DNA of 64,000 nucleotides from positions 3,100,001 to 3,164,000 of the forward strand of contig NZ_CP132942.1 in assembly GCF_040359615.1 (NCBI RefSeq). The letters are read 5' to 3'. This document shows, piece by piece, positions 43,831 through 50,724 of the stretch. Each line of letters begins with the position of its first letter. Within the stretch, counting starts at the first letter, position 1. The position numbers were made by a program, and so were the translations under genes. Origin of the DNA: Tunturibacter psychrotolerans. Its GTDB lineage: Bacteria; Acidobacteriota; Terriglobia; Terriglobales; Acidobacteriaceae. Below the pieces are notes generated by a model. It was not told the origin of the DNA. It did no database searches and saw only the letters and a list, made by a program, of their open reading frames with translations.

Positions 43831-45333
43831 TCAGCATGCATTGGCGGGTTCCTTTGGAAGCTCTTGGCCAGTCACCAGTGAACGACGGAGTACTATGTGT
43901 TCGGATATGTTAGAGAGCCAGAGTTCCCAAGGGAATGAGTAGTTACTCGAACGGAGTCGCCACCTGATGGGCGCTTGAACGATAAACCTCACGGTGCGTC
44001 GTAGCCGTGAATAGCTATTTTGCTGGCGATCAATTTGATTGTTGAGGAGAAAATATCTGAGCATGCGTTGAAGTCTCGCTAACTCGTTGCCCTTAAGCCA
44101 CGGCAACATGTTTGCTCCCAATGGCATGTCCATCCATTCACGTAGATTCTGGGGCTCAGGGACACCAAGTTCTCGCAGTTGAGGCCAAATCGGAATTCCT
44201 GGATACGGAGTGAAGATATTTGGAGAGAAGCTGACGTTGGGGAACTGGCGGCCGATGTCGCTCATTGTCTGAAAAGTGATAATTCGATCCGCTTCTGTCT
44301 CGCCCGGATAACCGAAGATAAGATTGAACGTGACACGAATATCGCCCAACTGAGCCTTGCGCGCAGTTTCGTACATTTCATCGACACGCTGATGACGCTT
44401 ATTCATAAGCTTGAGAACGGAGTCCGATGTCGACTCGGTGCCGAAGCCCATGTGTGAGACACCGCTAGCGCCTAAGAGCCGCACATCATCTTCACTCATG
44501 CGGCATAGGAAATCTGTGGAGGCTTGGAAGGTCCACTTAAACTTGACTCCCGAATCGATGATGCCACGGGCAATCTGGAGTGCTCGCGGTAGCTGAACCG
44601 GGAAGTTAGAGTCCAGCAACGCTACTTCGTCGATGCGATACCGAGTTACTAGGTCAATCATCTCAGCCACAGTCCGGTCCGCCGAGAGTGCATTAAATCT
44701 GCGTTTATAGAAGATCATGTCCGTGCAGTAATTGCATGCGTAAGGACAACCAACGCTGGTGGCATAGGCGAGTTTGCGAACCCCAGAGATCTTCTCGTAA
44801 GCCTCAAAATTAGCGAGGTCGAATGCGGGGAGCGGCAGGGAGTCAAGAGGTTCTACTCTACGATCAGCATTGTGGACACGTCGCCCATTGCTTTTCCATG
44901 AAAGTCCCGCGATGTTGTTGAGGGATCTATGTTGTGCCAATGCTTGAACTGTTTCTACAAGTGTTATTTCACCCTGACCACGAACAACCATATCCACGAA
45001 GCTCTCGCTTAGGGTTTGGTCTGGAAGAAGAGAGGGATGCCATCCACCAAAAATAATCGGAAGCCACGGAGTATGGTTTTTGATCGTGTTTGCGACCTCT
45101 ATAGCGCCGCGGATCATCGGCCCCGTCAAAACGGAGATTCCAACGCAGAGAGCGTCTACAGACTCGCACTCGACGCGAGAGAGGTAGTTCGGCTCGATGG
45201 CGGCGTCGATCAGGACAGCGTCGAAGTTAGCTTCGCGTAGGCTGGCAGCAAGTGCGAGTAAGCAAAGAGGTGCGCCGAGCGGAGGTCCGTCATAGGGCGG
45301 ATAAAAGAGAACGACCTTACCTCTGCTCAGCAT
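43831..45333 (-). CDS. B12-binding-type radical SAM protein (second of the operon)
   Basis: 500 residues. B12-fold domain with GAPLCLLALAASLRE, IIFGGWHPSLLPDQTL and VVRGQGEITLVE; radical SAM motif CPYACNYC. It is a clear paralogue of the product of 45327-46844: GISVLTGPMIRGAI versus GISLVTGPMIRETV, GGWHPSLLP in both, and IFTPYPG in both. Like that protein it ends in a terminal Ala-Cys. The start overlaps the preceding gene by seven bases. Confidence 0.86.
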   Translation of the reverse strand: MLSRGKVVLFYPPYDGPPLGAPLCLLALAASLREANFDAVLIDAAIEPNYLSRVECESVDALCVGISVLTGPMIRGAIEVANTIKNHTPWLPIIFGGWHPSLLPDQTLSESFVDMVVRGQGEITLVETVQALAQHRSLNNIAGLSWKSNGRRVHNADRRVEPLDSLPLPAFDLANFEAYEKISGVRKLAYATSVGCPYACNYCTDMIFYKRRFNALSADRTVAEMIDLVTRYRIDEVALLDSNFPVQLPRALQIARGIIDSGVKFKWTFQASTDFLCRMSEDDVRLLGASGVSHMGFGTESTSDSVLKLMNKRHQRVDEMYETARKAQLGDIRVTFNLIFGYPGETEADRIITFQTMSDIGRQFPNVSFSPNIFTPYPGIPIWPQLRELGVPEPQNLREWMDMPLGANMLPWLKGNELARLQRMLRYFLLNNQIDRQQNSYSRLRRTVRFIVQAPIRWRLRSSNYSFPWELWLSNISEHIVLRRSLVTGQELPKEPANAC

Positions 45334-46844
45334 GCGGCCTCGACCTGCTCGGGGCTGGGCTCCAATCGGCGCGCATCGACGACTGGTTTGAATCCCGCGG
45401 TCCTTGCTTTTAGCTTGTCATTCAACCAGAGCTCGGCCGGAAAACGATACAGTCCATGATCAAGTCGGAAACGCGCTGGAAAAGAAATGCATTTCTGAGC
45501 GAGACGAGTGATGCGGGTTCGGCGGTCAACTCCGATCGGAATCCGATCAAAAGCGATTCGAAGGTAATCGCGCATAATTTGTAATTCTTCGTGATCACGT
45601 CCGTTCAGCCATGGGAGCTTGGTATAGCGTGGAAAAAACTCGGCCCATTTTTCGAGCGAGTCGGGGACTTCTATCCCAAGCTCGGCGGCCCTGTTCATTA
45701 CGTTGGTTCCGGGATAGGGAGTGAAGATATTCGTCCAGAACTCGGTGCCTGGAAAACGCCGGCAAACATCCATAATAAAATTCATGGTCTCTCTACGTTC
45801 TTTGGGTCCCTCTCCAGGGTAGGCGAAGATGATGTTGAAAGAGGGGCGCATTCCTGCGGACAGACATCGTGCCGCGCTCTCGTAGATATCCTCAAAGTTT
45901 TGAAATGTCTTGTTCATAGCCTTCAAGATCTTCGGAGACCCGGAGTCTACACCTTGACAGATTTGGTGAAGTCCGCTGCGGCGCAACAATTTCAGATCCT
46001 CTTGAGAAAGCCGTGAGGTGAGATTTGTGGTTGCTTGAATGCTCCACTGAAACTCTGCGCCTGCTCGCACCAGACCTTCGCCTATGGCTCGTGCGCGATC
46101 GAGATCCACGAGAAAGTTATCGTCGACGATCCAAAGCATACTCAGGTTGTACCTTCGGCTCAGGTCAACAGTCTCTTCAACGAATTGCTCTGCTGGAAGA
46201 GCGTTCCATTTGCGCTTATAGACCGCACCGTTAGTGCAATAAGCGCAATCAAACGGACAGGCCAAGCTAGAGGTGTACATCGCCCAACGCTTCCCACACA
46301 TTCGTTCATAGGCATCGAAATCTGCGATTTGATAGGCCTTGGGAGGCTGCTCTACGATGGGCCGCAGTGCACGTTCGGGCGTAAATGTGAGTTTGTTATC
46401 TCGCTTAAAACCGATACCCGAGACGAAGTCCGGAGCGGACTGATTCTCAATGTGTCCGACCAGCTCAAGGAAGGACTCTTCTCCCTGTCCGCAAATGACG
46501 TAGTCGATGTATGGGGCTTCAAGTGTCTGTGTAGGTAGAAGGGAGGGGTGCCAGCCGCCGAGGACAATAGGGAACTTGGGATCTCGAGCTTTGATTGCTT
46601 TGGCAATCGCGACAGTTTCCCGAATCATTGGTCCGGTCACCAAAGAAATCCCGAGACAGATCGCATCCTTCACTTCTTCTAGGACGCGTAGCTTATAGTT
46701 CGGGGTGATCGTAGAGTCGATGAGCACAACCTCATAACCAGCGCGGATCAGCGGAGTGGCAACAGCGAGAATACCTAGGGGCGCTGTGGCATCGGAGCTC
46801 GCGAAAGATGGAAAGAAGAAGACGACTTTGCGGGCTTTAGGCAA
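45327..46844 (-). CDS. B12-binding-type radical SAM protein (first of the operon)
   Basis: 505 residues. TTG start preceded by GAGGGA. The B12-fold domain holds TAPLGILAVATPLIRAGYE, VLGGWHPSLLPTQTL and YVICGQGEESFLE; the radical SAM motif is CPFDCAYC. The C-terminal LYRFPAELWLNDKL segment is shared with the second and fifth radical SAM proteins. It opens the nine-gene operon; the promoter must lie in the 118 bases before it, shared with the divergent HPr-kinase-like gene. No axial-histidine motif (DxHxxG) is visible, so cobalamin, if bound, may be base-off without a protein ligand. Confidence 0.86.
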   Translation of the reverse strand: MPKARKVVFFFPSFASSDATAPLGILAVATPLIRAGYEVVLIDSTITPNYKLRVLEEVKDAICLGISLVTGPMIRETVAIAKAIKARDPKFPIVLGGWHPSLLPTQTLEAPYIDYVICGQGEESFLELVGHIENQSAPDFVSGIGFKRDNKLTFTPERALRPIVEQPPKAYQIADFDAYERMCGKRWAMYTSSLACPFDCAYCTNGAVYKRKWNALPAEQFVEETVDLSRRYNLSMLWIVDDNFLVDLDRARAIGEGLVRAGAEFQWSIQATTNLTSRLSQEDLKLLRRSGLHQICQGVDSGSPKILKAMNKTFQNFEDIYESAARCLSAGMRPSFNIIFAYPGEGPKERRETMNFIMDVCRRFPGTEFWTNIFTPYPGTNVMNRAAELGIEVPDSLEKWAEFFPRYTKLPWLNGRDHEELQIMRDYLRIAFDRIPIGVDRRTRITRLAQKCISFPARFRLDHGLYRFPAELWLNDKLKARTAGFKPVVDARRLEPSPEQVEAAC

Positions 46845-46962
46845 TTCGATCCCTCACTCATTTTGGACGATATGACTAGCGGCGGCAGCAGTTGTCATAT
46901 CCATGTCAGCGCTTTGTAAAGTTTTTCGGGGGTGGTGAAAATCCCGTATCCCTTGCGATAGA

Positions 46963-47964
46963 GTGAAGTTCGGCGGTGTTCCGATGAAGTCAGTTTCGGT
47001 CGATCCAGCGATTCTGCCCTATGCCCAAGAGCTTCGTTTCGCGGGTGTGGTGTGTGATCTGATCACAAACTCGTTCGAACTACGAGCTCTACTAAGCCAG
47101 CTTTCCCACGTCGAGAAATGCGAACCTGGAAATCGATTTAGCATGCGCGTTGTAGTGAACGAATCTTCATTCGATCCGATTGAAGAGCCCCACTTCCGCG
47201 GTTTACGCCATGTCGTGACAGCTTCGTTTGGCACTGGCAACATCTTTATCTTCGATGTGTTGCGCCGCACACTTAGCGCCAGTATCTCGAGAGTCGCAGC
47301 TACAGACCTCCGTTTCTGGAGGGAAAAGCTTATCCCAATCTCTCTGGGAGTGTTAGGTGCAGCCATGGGGTTGGTTCCCATGCATTGCGCGTGTCTTGAG
47401 CGGAGTGGTGACGGACTACTAATAGCAGGCTTGTCAGGTGCGGGAAAATCTACGTTATCTGTCGCCCTTGCACAAAACGGATTCAGCTACGTCTCCGATG
47501 ATTGGACCTATATGTCACGGCATCAGAGCTCTCTGGTAGCGTTCGGCACATCAGCTCCAGTCAAGCTGTTGCCAGATGCTACCAATCACTTTCCTAGTTT
47601 GACGAGCTATTGCCCACAGAAGTCAATGAATGGAGAGTTAGCCTACGAGGTTGACATCGCCGACGCATTCTCGGTCCGAATTGAAAGAGCATGTGAACCG
47701 CGATGGGTGATTTTTTTGGAGCGAATACTAGATTTCAAGGTTGAGTTCGCTTCCGTGGCGTCGAGTAAAGCTAGAAATTATCTCAATTCTAGCGTGGAGA
47801 GATTGCCCACGGAGCTGTATGAAGCTTCTGTGATGCGAGATCTCACTCTCGAAATGGTATCAAGACTACCATGTTGGTTGCTCCGGTATGGAGGAACTCC
47901 TCAGGTCGCCGCCGAGTATCTTGTTGAGTTTGTCGCTAATCAGACGCGGGAGATATTTGCTTGA
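46963..47964 (+). CDS. HPr-kinase-like P-loop protein
   Basis: 333 residues. The C-terminal half resembles the HPr serine kinase/phosphorylase catalytic domain: LVPMHCACLERSGDGLLIAG, then the P-loop GLSGAGKST near residue 157, and FSYVSDDWTYM. Relatives of this kind (HprK-related kinases) occur in exopolysaccharide loci together with a nucleotidyltransferase, as here. GTG start at 46963; an ATG at 46984 is an alternative. The next gene overlaps its stop (TTGA). No HPr gene is adjacent, so the substrate is unknown. Confidence 0.75.
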   Translation: MKFGGVPMKSVSVDPAILPYAQELRFAGVVCDLITNSFELRALLSQLSHVEKCEPGNRFSMRVVVNESSFDPIEEPHFRGLRHVVTASFGTGNIFIFDVLRRTLSASISRVAATDLRFWREKLIPISLGVLGAAMGLVPMHCACLERSGDGLLIAGLSGAGKSTLSVALAQNGFSYVSDDWTYMSRHQSSLVAFGTSAPVKLLPDATNHFPSLTSYCPQKSMNGELAYEVDIADAFSVRIERACEPRWVIFLERILDFKVEFASVASSKARNYLNSSVERLPTELYEASVMRDLTLEMVSRLPCWLLRYGGTPQVAAEYLVEFVANQTREIFA

Positions 47965-48350
47965 AACTCAATGCGACACGGTCTCCAGACCTTTTGCGAC
48001 GGTTCGTGGCAACGCCATATGTGTTCGCCGATTGCGTCGGTCCCAGTCGTTATTCTGTCCGATCAAATGACTTAGGAATTGCGTTGGCAGTTCGGCGCTC
48101 CTGGAGCACCCAAAGAGCTGAAAATCTGCCTGCTGTGGTTTCTTGGCAGCTTATTCGAGAAGTATTTGCGGCGAATGATAATGCCGAGACCACTTTGCTC
48201 TCCGGGGGAGAACTACGAACGTTGATTGTTGGAACGGAGACGGTTCTATTCTATGACGCTCAAAGGTCGGAATTTCTGGGATTTGTCTCTTCTGCGATTA
48301 CGATCAAACACTTGGTTTCAGAATTAATTCCTACCCTGCTGAAGATTTGA
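47961..48350 (+). CDS. Unknown small protein coupled to the HPr-kinase-like gene
   Basis: 129 residues, TTG start overlapping the preceding stop. I do not recognise a domain. In other loci an HprK-related kinase is followed by a PqqD-like protein; the size and the pattern YDAQRSEFLGFVSSAITIKH are compatible with that position, but the PqqD signature is not visible. No signal peptide or membrane segment. Confidence 0.6.
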   Translation: MKLNATRSPDLLRRFVATPYVFADCVGPSRYSVRSNDLGIALAVRRSWSTQRAENLPAVVSWQLIREVFAANDNAETTLLSGGELRTLIVGTETVLFYDAQRSEFLGFVSSAITIKHLVSELIPTLLKI

Positions 48351-48538
48351 CTGACCAACCCAATGGCTGGATAGCCTTTTACAAATAAGTGACAAATAGC
48401 ACATTGCACAATGACAACTAAACCAAGTGAGTCAACTAAGGTCAAGAGCATTGGATATGTCTACATTCCAGTCTCGAAATGAATGGCGGATGTACCTTTT
48501 GATGATGTTCGCAAAACCAGGAAAAGGTGGTGTCGTGA

Positions 48539-48907
48539 ATGAAGTACTGGATTTCAGCCAAAGCAATTCTAGTGAGTATGTTATCTGTCGGCTCATTCGT
48601 TGTGCCGGGATTTGCTTCAACGTCCGATGTTCCCGTTACGATCAATGTTTCGGTGAAGCGTTTCGCCTACGAGCCGTCACAAATCACCCTGAAGAAAGGT
48701 GAGCCGGTAGTAATCAAGTTGACAACTGAAGACGTTGCTCATGGCTTAAAATTCAAGGAATTGAACCTTAACACGAAGATTGAAAAGGGGAAGCCGGCGG
48801 AACTCGCATTCACGCCCACACAAACCGGTGACTTTGTAGGCCACTGCTCAGTGTTCTGCGGATCTGGTCACGGCTCAATGACTTTAACGCTTCACGTGAC
48901 AGAGTAA
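48539..48907 (+). CDS. Secreted CuA-type cupredoxin (cytochrome oxidase subunit II-like domain)
   Basis: 122 residues with a signal peptide or anchor (ILVSMLSVGSFVVPGFAS). The rest is a single cupredoxin domain with a full CuA ligand set: H68, C103, C107, H111 and M114 (HGLKFKEL and GHCSVFCGSGHGSM). In cytochrome c oxidase this binuclear copper centre receives electrons from cytochrome c. Here the two N-terminal membrane helices and the rest of the oxidase are missing. The next gene, three bases on, encodes a cytochrome c, so the pair looks like a split version of a CuA-cytochrome c subunit II. Confidence 0.85.
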   Translation: MKYWISAKAILVSMLSVGSFVVPGFASTSDVPVTINVSVKRFAYEPSQITLKKGEPVVIKLTTEDVAHGLKFKELNLNTKIEKGKPAELAFTPTQTGDFVGHCSVFCGSGHGSMTLTLHVTE

Positions 48908-48909
48908 CA

Positions 48910-49380
48910 ATGCGCAAGACCCGTCCAATCTTGATGCTGCTCTATTTAGTAGTAATGACTGGATGTAAATCTTCACCTCCCGGCAGGATAGAGGACAGTG
49001 TTTTGACTTGGAGCAAGCACTCCTTATTCATTCGCAACCGCACGCAACGTAGTCCGCTCCAGCGCTCTGACGCAAACATCGCCGCGGGGCGGGAGGCTTT
49101 CACGCACTATTGCGTCGCATGTCATGGAATGGATGGCCAAAACACTGGTGTCCCGTTCGCAGGTGCCATGTCGCCTCCGGTACCTCTGCTTAGCTCTAGT
49201 GAGATTCAGTCCTACACGGATGGGCAACTCAAATGGGTGATCGATTATGGTATTGCACCATCCGGCATGCCGGGCTCGAAGGGCATTCTGAGCGATGACG
49301 AGATATGGTCGATTGTTTTGTTTATTCGGAACCTGCCGCCCGCAGGTAGCCTCGGTGATCCAGTTCTTTACGACAAGTAA
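48910..49380 (+). CDS. Lipoprotein cytochrome c
   Basis: 156 residues. A lipoprotein signal ends in LVVMTGC (C19). One heme-binding motif, C68-V-A-C71-H72, and a probable distal ligand M120 in PSGMPGSKG mark a class I cytochrome c. It follows the CuA protein by two bases and is probably cotranscribed and functionally paired with it as a periplasmic electron shuttle. Confidence 0.88.
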   Translation: MRKTRPILMLLYLVVMTGCKSSPPGRIEDSVLTWSKHSLFIRNRTQRSPLQRSDANIAAGREAFTHYCVACHGMDGQNTGVPFAGAMSPPVPLLSSSEIQSYTDGQLKWVIDYGIAPSGMPGSKGILSDDEIWSIVLFIRNLPPAGSLGDPVLYDK

Positions 49381-49419
49381 TCACTGGTAAAAACACCAAC
49401 ATGAAGGAGAGTGCTGCGA

Positions 49420-50724
49420 ATGAACTACCAATTGGCGGAGGCAGTGATTGCAACCTTTCGACAAGAAGATCCGAGCACCCACCATGAAGCCCTTTCCAAG
49501 TTTAATTACCGGGCGTGGCAGGGGACTTACAGGTGGTTGGATGCCAGTGGCCTCGCGCTTTATTTGTTGAATCGCCTCGAAGTCTTAGGCATTCAAGCAG
49601 CAATTCCTGGGCCCGTTTTGCTTCGTCTCCAGGAGAATGCAGAAGATAATCAGGCGAACACCATGCACCTGTTTCAAGAGTTTATGGTGATTAATAGAGA
49701 GTTCACGAGAGTGGGTCTGTGCTACGCCAACCTTAAAGGCTTCACTTTGGTTCCCGATGCATTCAGAGAAGTCGGGCAACGTCTTCAGCTCGATCTAGAT
49801 TTTTTGGTAGACCGCTCTCATATTTTTCAGTGCCAACGGACGTTAGAGCGCCAGGGGTATTTGCTGACCGGGGAGGGACCTAACGTAAAGGAGTTTAAGG
49901 CTGGTAATGGACGGTTGCCCAGTTTGAAAGATCTCTATAAGCCTAAACTTCAACGTTGCGTAGAAATTCACTTCGACGACGTTAATGGCTCAGCTGGAAG
50001 GGCGTTCCGGCACGATAGGTTAGCCAGAGCGGGTCTAAGGCGCTGGGAAGACTTAGAACTGCCAATCCTCTCTGATTGTGATCGGTTTATTGCGCTTGCA
50101 GATCACTTATTCAAACACCTCAAGGGTGAATGGACGCGTGCGTCGTGGATTCTTGAATACGTCAACTTCGTCAACGTTAACGAAGAGAATTATGCACTGT
50201 GGGCCGAGGTTCGGCGGTGTGCGTCGGAAAGCGAAGAAACCAAGCTGGCAATAGGGGTTGCGACACGGGTTTCGCTGCAGATGTTCGACATACGCCGGAT
50301 GCCGGACGCGCTGGCCTGGACAATTCGGGAACTGCCTCCGACGGTTAGTCTGTGGCTAGATAGGTATGGAAAAAAAGTCGTCTTTGCGAGGTTCCCTGGA
50401 ACAAAGCTCTATCTATTGCTTCACTGGGCCATGGCGCGCGATGGAATTGTGGGATCCCGAGAGGCTAAAAGCCCGTTTCCTTTACATAGACCGGCGAGAA
50501 TCACTGTCAAGAACCCGAGTTCAAGTTTACTAGTGAACCTAGGCAAGGTGCTCGAGGAATTCCGGTTCTTTCTGTTTAGGTTGTACTTCCATCTTGAGCA
50601 AGGTTGCTACTACATGCTCGAAGCAGCCCACTGGAAGAGGAGCGTCGCGTTCTTACGAAAGGCAGATCCGCACCAGGGTGAGCTACAGATAAGAAGTCTC
50701 GATACTTTAGAAAGTAAGGAATAG
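49420..50724 (+). CDS. Nucleotidyltransferase-family protein
   Basis: 434 residues of the large nucleotidyltransferase-fold family found in exopolysaccharide loci. Likely metal-binding residues lie in LQLDLDFLVDRSH, after YANLKGFTLVPDAF; CVEIHFDD follows. AAGGAG stands ten bases before the ATG; a GTG three codons earlier sits too close to it. The HPr-kinase-like gene upstream is the usual companion of such proteins. The group transferred is unknown. Confidence 0.75.
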   Translation: MNYQLAEAVIATFRQEDPSTHHEALSKFNYRAWQGTYRWLDASGLALYLLNRLEVLGIQAAIPGPVLLRLQENAEDNQANTMHLFQEFMVINREFTRVGLCYANLKGFTLVPDAFREVGQRLQLDLDFLVDRSHIFQCQRTLERQGYLLTGEGPNVKEFKAGNGRLPSLKDLYKPKLQRCVEIHFDDVNGSAGRAFRHDRLARAGLRRWEDLELPILSDCDRFIALADHLFKHLKGEWTRASWILEYVNFVNVNEENYALWAEVRRCASESEETKLAIGVATRVSLQMFDIRRMPDALAWTIRELPPTVSLWLDRYGKKVVFARFPGTKLYLLLHWAMARDGIVGSREAKSPFPLHRPARITVKNPSSSLLVNLGKVLEEFRFFLFRLYFHLEQGCYYMLEAAHWKRSVAFLRKADPHQGELQIRSLDTLESKE

